Shown piece after piece: positions 19,965-31,175 of a DNA stretch of 64,000 bases (position 1 is the stretch's first letter; every line of letters begins with the position of its first letter). The DNA is taken from contig CATNEN010000011.1 in assembly GCA_950097015.1 (NCBI GenBank), positions 496,001 through 560,000 on the forward strand. Direction: 5' to 3'. A program made the translations under genes and the position numbers. Source of the stretch: Macrostomum hystrix. Lineage: Eukaryota > Platyhelminthes > Macrostomidae. The notes below the pieces were generated by a model that made no database searches, had not been told where the DNA came from, and was given only the letters and a program-made list of their open reading frames with translations.

Positions 19965-22301
19965 GCAGGTATTTTTAGTTTGAGCTTTAATTTACATTTT
20001 GCTGTTTAGCTTATTGAGCTGATAAGCCTAATAGTCTCCTTTGGCGGTGGATCCTAAATGTTTTGTCAAGAAAAATTATTCCAAAAACTGATTGCCATAT
20101 ATTTTGTTTGCCAAGAAATTAAGTTCATATCTGTGCCATTCTACTTCCAGTATCGTGCAAGTGTATCTTAGTAGTAATTAAGTCGCTTTATTGTTTACAT
20201 ATAGAAATAGTAAATATATTTTCTTGCAATTTATTGATTTCCTTACCTTGTTTTGAATAGTTTTCTTGTTCTACTGATCATTGTGTTATTCATCTACCTA
20301 CAATATTGTTCATTTATTTGTCTTGACTTTATTGGTTTTTTGTTCTGTATTTAACTGCTCCTAGTTTACATGAATTGTATTGTGCTCACTCACTTTCATA
20401 CTGCTTGCTGTGATTTTTGGAAATGGAATCTGTAGAACAGGAATTTAAAATACTTTCTTACACTGATAAGTCTCTCGCTAAACTCTATTAAGATGCAGTG
20501 CTTTATAAATGCAGCTGAATAATCCATGCCAAGTGGTGCGTTTCATCGATTTTTTAAAATATAGCGAGCACTACTGTAATTTAATTCCGAAGAAATCTAT
20601 CTACAGGCAGTGCTTGCGGCGGCAGTTATTTTTAAACAAGCCAGGAATTGACTGCCAGGTGTTTGGTTGAAGTTTTGTTGAAGCTGTTCTTTGAATAGTT
20701 GTCTCAATGATTTCATTCATTTTTAGATTAGGCTGTTAATCTACTGGTGGGAGCTTTCAACTTCTAACTAAGAGATCATTGGTTCGAAACTTAGTTGAGG
20801 TAAATTAAATTGTGTCCCCCAGTCCACGGACTGAACAAGCCACAGATTCTATATGAGCCATAAAACGGCATAGCAGAATAGCAGTTCAAGAAATAGGCAC
20901 TTCAATAATAATAATAATAATAACAACCGCGAGTATTAAAGACTAACGAAGAGAAGTGACATCGCAAGGAAATATAGTTGAACTTTCAATTTAACTATGC
21001 GATATCAGTAAGGGAAATAGACTCTCCAAAAGAGGAGAACGATCGATAAATAAAGTATTTCGCTCATCATGCCTAGGGCTGTCCAGGTCCACCAAGAAAA
21101 CTTGTAGTTATCTGCTTGGACAATTCTACAGCAAAAGTAAATCCTTTGAATAACTGCTCAGAGAATGTACTAACATATCAGGCTCAGTGCTCATGCATCG
21201 GCTTGCTCAGTGTTTGGTAAGATCTATGGAAACTATTAAAGTACATACATACTTTGCATTGGGTGGTGAGTGACAGATTGGTTGACAGACTAGGCGATAA
21301 TTTGTCCTGTGGTCGAGCTGCGCCTAATATTTTGGCTTGATCAGTGAAATTTGAGAAATTGGGTGTCCATAGTTCATATTTCCTAGTTCATTGTACATAC
21401 TGTAGTTCCACCTGTTGTAGTCCTTAAAGGTCCAGCAGTCCGTTTTCATAAAGGTAGGTGTCCACCGAAGCGGAGATGTTGCAGGCACATTCGGGTGACA
21501 TGCTGACAAATTTTGAAGGCCTTGGCAAGGCCGCACTGAGGCGCAGTGCTAATTTGTGTATAGGGGTGTATGAAATACACTAGCTCTTATGGGAAAAATC
21601 GGCCTTTGGCCAGAACCATAGAATATCTCGACGGTCCGAAGAGCTGGCGACTTGATTATTGTTTCAGAAGACGCGCAACAAAAATTTGGCCCTTGTTCTT
21701 GAGTTTCGAGTGCTTGCGTTGCTCCGTTCGTGTGCAGCACAGAAAATTGTCGAAGGGCGAAAATCCACCCTAGGTAGTTTTCATGGAATGGCGTTTCTAT
21801 CGTTTACCTAAACTCATATTAGACTGATTTCTTAGAAATGAGCTGTTGCTCAGAAATCATGTGCCAGTACTCGTATTAGAACTCAGAACTTTCAAATTCA
21901 ATGAATATGCATTTTGATATTCAAACATGAAAATGTTTTGCGCAATTCTCATTCCAGCCTACTAAAGAATGCTTTCTGAACAAATTTCTTTGCACATCTA
22001 GAAGCCAGTAAAAAATTACAAATTGAATTCGAGCATACTGAGAGCAGAGGCCTCCAAAGTGACAATTTTGTCGGACCTGAATGCCTGCTTGAAATTTGAC
22101 AAGTTTGGAATCGTTTGAAAGCGGAGAAATCTTTTCTTTTATTTAACTATATACATTTGTGAGTACGTTTAACTGCAGTGGTCAGATCACAATCAATTTT
22201 GGTAAGCCAAATAAGATTAATGCAGACCCTTATTCGTCTCTTGAAAAAAACCGAGGATATTCAACACTAAGACGTCAGGCCAGTCATCTTTCATCAACGC
22301 C
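19965..22301. other. Intergenic spacer
   Basis: AT-rich with no supportable gene. It contains an AAT microsatellite near 20904-20932 and the possible SINE at 20735-20940. The stretch 21324-21780 is richer in GC but its frames are short and show no recognisable motif. Confidence 0.5.
20735..20940 (+). mobile_element. Possible tRNA-derived SINE
   Basis: Contains GGTGGGAGC, then ATTGGTTCGAAAC (B-box-like), then GTGTCCCCCAGTCCACGG, and ends in an AAT microsatellite, a typical SINE tail. Partial similarity to 11180-11370. No clear A box or flanking duplication was identified. Confidence 0.35.
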
Positions 22302-24370
22302 AGGCCGCACACTGCCCACATGACAAAAGGCGGCGATTGAAGAAGTTCGGTCGGTCTTGGAGCATGCATGTGTGCTGCATTAGGGTGGCCCAGACCGCAC
22401 ACTGCCCACATGACAAAAGACGGCGATTGAAGAAGTTCGGTCGGTCTTGGAGCATGCATGTGTGCTGCATTAGGGTGGCCCAGACCGCACACTGCCCACA
22501 TGACAAAAGACGGCGATTGAAGAAGTTCGGTCGGTCTTGGAGCATGCATGTGTGCTGCATTAGGGTGGCCCAGGCCGCACACTGCCCACATGACAAAAGA
22601 CGGCGATTGAAGAAGTTCGGTCGGTCTTGGAGCATGCATGTGTGCTGCATTAGGGTGGCCCAGACCGCACACTGCCCACATGACAAAAGACGGCGATTGA
22701 AGAAGTTCGGTCGGTCTTGGAGCATGCATGTGTGCTGCATTAGGGTGGCCCAGGCCGCACACTGCCCACATGACAAAAGACGGCGATTGAAGAAGTTCGG
22801 TCGGTCTTGGAGCATGCATGTGTGCTGCATTAGGGTGGCCCAGGCCGCACACTGCCCACATGACAAAAGACGGCGATTGAAGAAGTTCGGTCGGTCTTGG
22901 AGCATGCATGTGTGCTGCATTAGGGTGGCCCAGACCGCACACTGCCCACATGACAAAAGACGGCGATTGAAGAAGTTCGGTCGGTCTTGGAGCATGCATG
23001 TGTGCTGCATTAGGGTGGCCCAGGCCGCACACTGCCCACATGACAAAAGACGGCGATTGAAGAAGTTCGGTCGGTCTTGGAGCATGCATGTGTGCTGCAT
23101 TAGGGTGGCCCAGACCGCACACTGCCCACATGACAAAAGGCGGCGATTGAAGAAGTTCGGTCGGTCTTGGAGCATGCATGTGTGCTGCATTAGGGTGGCC
23201 CAGACCGCACACTGCCCACATGACAAAAGACGGCGATTGAAGAAGTTCGGTCGGTCTTGGAGCATGCATGTGTGCTGCATTAGGGTGGCCCAGGCCGCAC
23301 ACTGCCCACATGACAAAAGACGGCGATTGAAGAAGTTCGGTCGGTCTTGGAGCATGCATGTGTGCTGCATTAGGGTGGCCCAGGCCGCACACTGCCCACA
23401 TGACAAAAGACGGCGATTGAAGAAGTTCGGTCGGTCTTGGAGCATGCATGTGTGCTGCATTAGGGTGGCCCAGACCGCACACTGCCCACATGACAAAAGA
23501 CGGCGATTGAAGAAGTTCGGTCGGTCTTGGAGCATGCATGTGTGCTGCATTAGGGTGGCCCAGACCGCACACTGCCCACATGACAAAAGACGGCGATTGA
23601 AGAAGTTCGGTCGGTCTTGGAGCATGCATGTGTGCTGCATTAGGGTGGCCCAGGCCGCACACTGCCCACATGACAAAAGACGGCGATTGAAGAAGTTCGG
23701 TCGGTCTTGGAGCATGCATGTGTGCTGCATTAGGGTGGCCCAGACCGCACACTGCCCACATGACAAAAGACGGCGATTGAAGAAGTTCGGTCGGTCTTGG
23801 AGCATGCATGTGTGCTGCATTAGGGTGGCCCAGACCGCACACTGCCCACATGACAAAAGACGGCGATTGAAGAAGTTCGGTCGGTCTTGGAGCATGCATG
23901 TGTGCTGCATTAGGGTGGCCCAGACCGCACACTGCCCACATGACAAAAGACGGCGATTGAAGAAGTTCGGTCGGTCTTGGAGCATGCATGTGTGCTGCAT
24001 TAGGGTGGCCCAGGCCGCACACTGCCCACATGACAAAAGACGGCGATTGAAGAAGTTCGGTCGGTCTTGGAGCATGCATGTGTGCTGCATTAGGGTGGCC
24101 CAGGCCGCACACTGCCCACATGACAAAAGACGGCGATTGAAGAAGTTCGGTCGGTCTTGGAGCATGCATGTGTGCTGCATTAGGGTGGCCCAGACCGCAC
24201 ACTGCCCACATGACAAAAGACGGCGATTGAAGAAGTTCGGTCGGTCTTGGAGCATGCATGTGTGCTGCATTAGGGTGGCCCAGGCCGCACACTGCCCACA
24301 TGACAAAAGACGGCGATTGAAGAAGTTCGGTCGGTCTTGGAGCATGCATGTGTGCTGCATTAGGGTGGCC
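22302..24370. repeat. 90-bp satellite, 23 near-identical copies
   Basis: The period is exactly 90 bases throughout. Copies differ almost only by an A/G change in CAGRCCGCAC and by GACGGCG versus GGCGGCG in the first and tenth copies. Because 90 is divisible by 3 and the unit has no stop in three of the six frames, open frames of about 700 codons exist on both strands. None has a credible start, codon bias or partner exon, so no protein is called. High homogeneity indicates recent expansion or ongoing homogenisation. Confidence 0.97.
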
Positions 24371-25597
24371 ATTGCCATTCTATTAAATGCCACAAACACC
24401 AGACATGAAGCTGAATTGCCATTTCCTCTTCAGATTGTGTAATGCGCAGTGCACAGCTTTCAATTACAATCCAAAAAGTGTGACACAAGTCGCGTATGTC
24501 ATTGCGATACGTGCAAAATAATACTTAGAAATTGAAAAAAGCAAGGAGTCTTCTTAGCTATGTTTAATTATAGCGAAAATCAATATTAACTACTTTTATA
24601 TTAGCTTTATTAGTTTTTAACAAGCAGCAGGATTCTAGGAAGTGGCCAACATGGGTGTAACAACATTAAATAACAAAGCCACTAAAACTTTCAGTCTAAA
24701 CGACTTTTAATGACTGTGCTAGGCGTTGATTTAACAGAGAACAGGCTTTCAAAAAGAACAATGTAACCGGCGATAAGTAAAAGAGAACAAAAATGTAATA
24801 AATTAATTTATTAAAATGATGTGGAGCAATAAAAGTAACTAGCAGTATTGAATAAATTATTTAAGCAGTATGTTTAATAAATAAGAAAATAAAATTAATA
24901 CAAACATTCTACTGACGTAAAAAAGAAGCAACAAAATTATTTTAGTTAAATTTAGGATTCGATAGGTTAGAGACCGCAAAATACAAATAAAAAGTTATTT
25001 TAATCGCTGATAAAATCGATCTATTGTTTTTTGCAGCCTCTCTACTTATCGTTTGAGTACAGATTAGAAGCTAATTAAAAATAATTTTTTTAGAATCAAG
25101 AGCGCTGAAAATATTAGCGTAAATTATAACTTTTATTTACCAGAAGGTAAAGTATTAACAGTGCTCAATGACTGACTGCAATTATTTATTGCCTATTCTC
25201 AGTGCCATTAGAGAAAAATATGTGCTAAAAATAATCAAGAAAAATAAAAGCAGGTAAAACCTGCCACACTATGGACAAGCGCTTTAAAGCAGTTGACAGA
25301 CTAAGACGGAGAAACAATAGAAAGAAAATTAAAAAGATAAAATACTTGAAAAATCGATACAGGAAAGAATTTAAACGAAAATCGCGCGTGTCTAGTAATT
25401 AAAATTGCTTTGGATCACAACTGAATCAAACTTTGCACTCAAGGTGGTTTGCTAAAATATTATTTATAGAAACAAAGACTAACAATTAATTAAAATATAG
25501 AAATTATTAATCTGAACGCGCAAGAAAACAAGACAGAAATGCTTCCATTGTGTAGACTGCAAACTGCTTAGCTATATGGCATGAACTTAGGACTTCA
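24371..25597. other. Intergenic spacer
   Basis: Very AT-rich unique sequence between the two satellites. No gene or RNA seen. Confidence 0.6.
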
Positions 25598-26446
25598 CAA
25601 TCAGGATCTGGGATGATGGAAGCCTAATCAGGGGATCTTGGATGATTAATCTGGGAATCTGGGATGATGGAAGCCTAGTCAGGGGATCTTGGATGATTAA
25701 TCTGGGGATCTGGGATGATGGAAGCCTAGTCAGGGGATCTTGGATGATTAATCTGGGAATCTGGGATGATGGAAGCCTAGTCAGGGGATCTTGGATGATT
25801 AATCTGGGGATCTGGGATGATGGAAGCCTAGTCAGGGGATCTTGGATGATTAATCTGGGGATCTGGGATGATGGAAGCCTAGTCAGGGGATCTTGGATGA
25901 TTAATCTGGGGATCTGGGATGATGGAAGCCTAGTCAGGGGATCTTGGATGATTAATCTGGGGATCTCAGATGATTGAAGCCTAATCAGGGGATCTTGGAT
26001 GATTAATCTGGGAATCTGGGATGATGGAAGCCTAGTCAGGGGATCTTGGATGATTAATCTGGGGATCTGGGATGATGGAAGCCTAGTCAGGGGATCTTGG
26101 ATGATTAATCTGGGGATCTGGGATGATGGAAGCCTAGTCAGGGGATCTTGGATGATTAATCTGGGGATCTGGGATGATGGAAGCCTAGTCAGGGGATCTT
26201 GGATGATTAATCTGGGGATCTGGGATGATGGAAGCCTAGTCAGGGGATCTTGGATGATTAATCTGGGGATCTGAGATGATGGAAGCCTAATCAGGGGATC
26301 TTGGATGATTAATCTGGGAATCTGGGATGATGAATGCCTAATCAGGGGATCTTGGATGATTAATCTGGGAATCTGGGATGATGAATGCCTAATCAGGGGA
26401 TCTTGGATGATTAATCTGGGAATCTGGGATGATGGATGCCTCATCT
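25598..26446. repeat. 51-bp satellite, about 16 copies
   Basis: Unit of 51 bases built from GATCTTGGATGATTAATCTG and GGATGATGGAAGCCTAGTCA. Edge copies are the most diverged (CTAATCAG, GAATGCC), the usual pattern for unequal exchange. As 51 is divisible by 3, long open frames exist on both strands; they are not called as genes. Confidence 0.95.
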
Positions 26447-26491
26447 AAAGGTTAACATCTGAGCTAGCAATATGGGTAACACTGCTACATA

Positions 26492-26728
26492 ATGAAGCAA
26501 AGCAAAGCCAATTGGAGTACAGGTGCTGCTACTAAAAGCAAGAGAAAGCGCGCAAAAAGCGACAAAAAATTGAGAAATAAACTAAGAAGGAAACCTAAAT
26601 GTGTCGCTAGACAATTAAATACTGCCCTGTCATTTCTGGTCTGCAAGCAGCAAACGAGAAGACAAGAAGCAGCTAATTCATTCTTAAACAACATTGATTT
26701 ATATTCGATGGTCATGAGTGGAAGATGA
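26492..26728 (+). CDS. Small basic ORF, unassigned
   Basis: A 78-codon frame from an ATG at 26492, very rich in Lys/Arg (KSKRKRAKSDKKLRNK) and then Cys/Gln-containing. It is followed 15 bases after the stop by AATAAA (26743-26748) and then an A-rich run, which resembles the 3' end of a transcript or a retroposed copy. I recognise no family. It may be chance in lysine-biased AT-rich sequence. Confidence 0.2.
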   Translation: MKQSKANWSTGAATKSKRKRAKSDKKLRNKLRRKPKCVARQLNTALSFLVCKQQTRRQEAANSFLNNIDLYSMVMSGR

Positions 26729-26769
26729 TTGATTTCTGTTTCAATAAAAACTCGTGACTAAATTAAAAA

Positions 26770-27250
26770 AAAACAATGCCTTTCTTGCGATAGACTAAAA
26801 ACTGTGTACAACGGACAGACAAGGACCTTTAATTTCCATTTTCTCAGAACAAAAAACTGATTTCCTTCGAAGACAAATGAGTCAAAGAGAAAATCTCTAA
26901 GCCAGGAAGCAAGGAATTTTGTAGCCCAAAAATATTATTGAAAAAAACTAACGAACCGGCAACACAAACAAAAACACAAAACTAATATAAAACAAAATAT
27001 ATAAATTACTAGCAGTAGCAGGAAAGCGAGGACATAAAAAGTTTCTCTCTCATTCGCTTACTAAGTCTTTCTACCAGCATAGTGATACATACGCGCTTTA
27101 TTATCACTAGCGGAACCAGACTACTAGCAGTAGAAACGATCGCAATTGTTTTCAATGTTGAAGCAGTCGACTTTGGATTTATTATCTAAATGAAGTTCTT
27201 CTATGAAAATGCTTCTTCTTCTATGAGAAATTTCTGAAAGTCATTGCCCC
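26770..27250. other. Intergenic spacer
   Basis: AT-rich, no gene seen; 3' flank of AGPAT5, which is transcribed towards it. Confidence 0.5.
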
Positions 27251-27252
27251 GA

Positions 27253-30200
27253 TCAGATGACGAAAACAGCGTAGACTGCAGAGACTGCCAGGCCCACAAA
27301 AAATGTGACTAAATACATCTTTAAACCAAAATTGGCTAACCAGAACGAACCAATCAGGGCCAGGGTGAAGGCTGTGGCAGGCAGTGCGCGACTGAGGGGC
27401 AGAGGAGAGACTCGCGATTGGCCGGGGAAGCGGCCGTTCTGGTTGAAGTCCGACATCATTCTGGAATGGGGTGAGGATGGCAAGTATGTATGCAGTGATA
27501 GATAGAATAAATAGATAGATGGACAGGATGCGAATACGAAAGGGGAGACACTAAGACAGGATGTGGAGATGAGAGAGTAGACAGGATAATGAGATAAGAG
27601 AGGAGACAATGAGGTATGAGACAGGATTGGGAGGTGAGAAAGGCGACACTGAGATAAGGATAAGGAGATGAAAGGGGAGGCACAGACGGGATGTAGAGAT
27701 AAGAGAAGATAATGAGAGTGGATGGAGAGATAAGAAAGAGCAAAGAGAATTCGATTCCGAACCTGTCCTTCTCAGCGAAGACATTGTGCAGCCAGCTGGC
27801 CACCTCCTCCTGTTTCCGTCGGGGCACCAGATCCATAGGCAATCGGCGCAGGTGAATGTGGAGCCTACGCCTGCGCTTGAACCAGGAGAACAGCTGCGGC
27901 ACATTTACACCACCCGTGAAACCCTCGTAGGCGATCGTGACATCATAGACAGCGTCGAAGTAGTTACTCAGAGCGTTAAGGGTCAGATACGTGCCCTTGA
28001 CTCGTGGAGTCAGATGATAGCGCAACGGTGTCAGGCCGTTGCTAGCGGCAAATTCCTGAGCCTTCTTAATCACATCTGGCTTATCGTAGTTGATCCTTGT
28101 GCCCTCGGGAAAGATGATCACCCAAGAATTCGTGTTATTAGCCTCCAGGGATTGCAGTGACCGAACCGCATGGTCAGCTTTGAATTCGCTGCGATTCACG
28201 AAAACACAACCGTGCTGCGGAGCGCGTTTTGGGCATTAGAGTTTGAAAGAAAGAAAAAAACGCCTCCTACTGATAGTAGTAGAGTTCTTTGTTCCATTAT
28301 TCTTTGTTCTATTGTTCTATAAGATTTATCTTATCTATTGTATAAGAGCGCATGATTAGCAACTAGACCCTTCTTGGTTCGTCATTACCATCACTTCTGG
28401 GTAGTTGGATTGTCATTCACTACCATTATTCGGTGTACTAGGCTAGTCATTAATCTAACTTCTGTGTAATAGGTAAGTCATAACATTCTCTAGTGTGTAC
28501 TAGGCTAGTCCTTACTTTGTCTACTGTGTACTAGGCTAGTCATAACATTCTCTACTGTGTACTAGGCTAGTCATAACATTCTCTACTGTGTACTAGGCTA
28601 GTCATAACATTCTATTCTGTGTACTAGGCTAGTCATAACATTCTCTTCTCTGTAATAGGCTAGTGATAAAATTATATTCTGTGTACTAGGCTGGTCATAA
28701 CATTCTCTAGTGTGTACAAGGCTAGTCATAACATTCTCTTCTGTGTACTAGGCTAGTCATAACATTCTCTTCTGTGTACTAGGCTAGTCATAACATTCTA
28801 TTCTGTGTACTAGGCTAGTCATAACATTCTCTTCTGTGTACTAGGCTAGTCATAACATTCTCTTCTGTGTACTAGGCTAGTCATTAATCTAAATTCTGTG
28901 TACTAGGCTAGTCATAACTTTCTCTTCTGTGTACTGGGCTAGTCCTTGCTTTCTCTTCTGTGTACTGGGCTAGTCCTAGCTTTCTCTTCTGTGTACTGGG
29001 CTAGTCCTAGCTTTCTCTTCTGTGTACTATGCTAGTTATTAACCTATCTTTTGTGTACCAGGTTATCATAAAATTCTCTTTTGTGTACTAGCTAGGCTTG
29101 TCATAACCTTCTCTTTACGGAGCATTAGGAAAAGCTCATTAACCAGTTTTAAAACTACAAACAAGCAATTTAATTAAATTTACTAGGATGTACGATTGCA
29201 CTATTGCATACTTTACTCAAATTTAGATCGCAAAAGTTACTCTTGTGTTCGCTCCCACCTGGTAGAAATAATATCCATAGAACGGAACATATTTCAGTTC
29301 ATTCTTTAACAGATATCGAGTGCGACCTATGCCTCCCTGCCGAGCGATCAGCATATCTGTGATGATCCAATCCACTGAAATGTGAGGCAAGGTGGGCTGT
29401 TGCATCTGGGTTCGAAATTTATTTAGGCCCGTTGAAATATACGCCTAAATATTGTTAGCTAAGTCCAAAATTAGTATAACAAAAATCCCATATGCTAAAG
29501 CATTGAATTCTTGTCAGTTAAAACCGGCTATTGACCAAGGCAGGTGCAAAAAATGAATTGTGAATGCTAGGACAGCACGAAAATGCTACTTATTACTTTT
29601 TCTAATGCAGCTTCAGTAGCAGAGATCTAGCAGCAAATCCGACACGAAAACATTTTTTCTGCGCAGATTAAATCTTTAATTTTAACTGTAAGATTTCAAA
29701 GGTATTTTATCAAACAGAATTCTCAGAGTGACCCTTAAATTGCTTTCTGTATGTACCAACTTGCTTATCTTTTTTGGTCGAGGAAAAAGTTATACTTTTT
29801 TAGAAATAATGCAACTGGAAAGACTGTTTATAGTTTCTTCCAATGAGTAAACTGGTACCTTACTAGCCAAGGTTAAACCAGACCTATGCTGAATTTATTA
29901 GCAAAAAAGCTTTATATTAGCGATACAAACAAGCAAAAAGGATATCTACAAATTAGTTTGTTAAATACCATTTCCGCTTACCAGAAGATTGATGATTAGA
30001 GAAGTACATGACACGCTCTTTCTTCTTCAACAGATCATCGATGCTATCTCCATAGAGAATAATCTAGGAAGGCATGATTTATGATATAGTAATGTATTAA
30101 TTGCAAGCCAAAAAAGTAGCTAATAAGTTGCTCACCTCAGTCTGGGCCAAGTACTCATAGAAGAACAGAACAGTCCATTGGTAAGATGACCACATCTTCT

Positions 30201-30369
30201 CATCAATGTAGTTATACAATCTAAATGGCATAAATATTGATACTAGCCTGATGAGAAACCACAGGAAGAGAAATGGTGGAGCTGCAGGCATCAATATTGT
30301 AACTGCTAGCATTAGGAGGCAGAATGACTTAGCATTCCAAGTCTCTGCATTGGGCTTGCTTGATGACAT
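27253..30369 (-). CDS. agpat5: AGPAT5-type 1-acylglycerol-3-phosphate O-acyltransferase
   Basis: Transfers an acyl group from acyl-CoA to lysophosphatidic acid to make phosphatidic acid; a membrane enzyme (ER/mitochondria in mammals). Exons in transcript order: 30136-30369, 29982-30063, 29259-29374, 27763-28214, 27253-27460; phases 0, 1, 0, 2 join and give 363 residues (human AGPAT5 has 364). Seen: N-terminal membrane segment; acyltransferase motif I NHQSSVDW (H-x4-D) created across the second splice; motif III FPEGTR; then LTPRVKGTYLTLNAL and YDVTIAYEG, blocks specific to the AGPAT5 branch; GRFPG before two C-terminal hydrophobic segments. The donor GTTCGG after KDR is non-standard but is the only one preserving frame and homology (KDR then MMSDF). 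Complete, with no sign of damage. Confidence 0.95.
27480..27735. repeat. Purine-rich degenerate repeat in last AGPAT5 intron
   Basis: GA-rich on the + strand with recurring GAGATAAGAG, GGAGATGAGAG and ACAGGAT blocks of irregular spacing. On the gene strand it is a long pyrimidine-rich stretch ahead of the acceptor CCCATTCCAG. Confidence 0.6.
28430..29110. repeat. 31-bp minisatellite in AGPAT5 intron 28215-29258
   Basis: About 22 copies of GTGTACTAGGCTAGTCATAA followed by CATTCTCTTCT, more diverged at both edges (CCTAGCTTTCTC, TTAATCTAA variants). Unrelated to the arrays in neighbouring genes. Confidence 0.93.
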
Positions 30370-30404
30370 TATCAAAAGATAAAGAAAGAGAGAAGTTTTA
30401 TGTA

Positions 30405-30416
30405 CTGAAAAATAAA
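30405..30416 (-). promoter_or_regulatory. Splice acceptor in front of AGPAT5 start codon
   Basis: On the minus strand TTTATTTTTCAG precedes TACATAAAAC; the ATG follows after 35 bases. Spliced-leader site or 5'-UTR intron end. Confidence 0.5.
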
Positions 30417-30543
30417 GTTATTTACATGTGTAACCCATTGTGTAATTTAATTTGAATCTAAAAATGACAAGATCCGAAAGTTAAGCCTTAAAAACCATTA
30501 TATTTAAGTTCAGTGAGAAAACTTTCTATGCCTAACTACTGAC

Positions 30544-31175
30544 CAAAGACCACTAGAAGAAGGACAGGACACTATTTTCTTGGAAAATTTATTAAAGGCT
30601 GATTTTCATGCAAAAATGCACTTAGTGAGATAGGAACTTTTCATGTTTTTTTGCATAAAAATGTTGATAACTTTTTTATTGGAAACAAATCCAATGCTGC
30701 TCTTTTAATATATCTAATAAAACATGTTGCTTTATAAAGCTATACTCATAAAAATTGATCATCCATATTTTTTTACTTTATTTATTATGAAGCACAATAG
30801 CTACTTAAGAGCTATCAAGAGACTAACCCAATTTTACAGTCACCTTCTAATCATGTATAGGTGTACCATGAGAAAAAAAACCAAGCCATGGGCTAACTTT
30901 ATGGCTGATTGGTTACTATTGTGCTTCATGATAATTGAACAATATAAAATGATCAATTATTTATGAATGAAGCCTTCTAAAATTTGGTCAAGCAACATGT
31001 TTTGCAAGATATATCAAAAGAACAGCATTAGATCTGCTACCAATAAAAAGTTATCAACATTTTAATGAAAAAACATGAAAAGTTTCTTGCTAATAATTTT
31101 TTTTCACAGAAATCTGCTTTTAATAAAGTTCCCATAATAATAAGTGTCTTATCCTTCTTCTTCTAGTGGTCCTTG
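30544..31175. mobile_element. hAT-like foldback MITE, 632 bp
   Basis: Ends CAAAGACCACTAGAAG (left) and CTTCTAGTGGTCCTTG (right). Flanking octamers CTACTGAC and CTACTAAT agree at 6 of 8 positions, fitting an aged 8-bp target duplication. Long complementary arms (about 190 bases each, imperfect) are followed inward by further inverted pairs such as ATGAAGCACAATAG with CTATTGTGCTTCAT, so the whole unit can fold back. No coding capacity. The CAAGG-type ends and 8-bp duplication point to the hAT superfamily. Confidence 0.75.

Noticed and set aside
20735..20810. tRNA gene suggested by GGTTCGAAAC
   Set aside because: Only the B box resembles a tRNA; no cloverleaf can be drawn.
22302..24370. CRISPR-like regular repeats
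   Set aside because: Copies are directly adjacent with no unique spacers, in a eukaryotic genome; simply a satellite. The same applies to all other arrays here.
22217..24442. Three frames of about 700 codons on both strands
   Set aside because: Consequence of a 90-bp unit without stops; no codon bias, no conserved domain, no supporting splice sites.
27456..27762. Extension of the AGPAT5 exon beyond KDR (FGIEFSLLFL ...)
   Set aside because: It reads into repetitive pyrimidine-rich intron. Splicing at GACAG|GTTCGG to MMSDFNQNGRFPG gives the expected length and family match.
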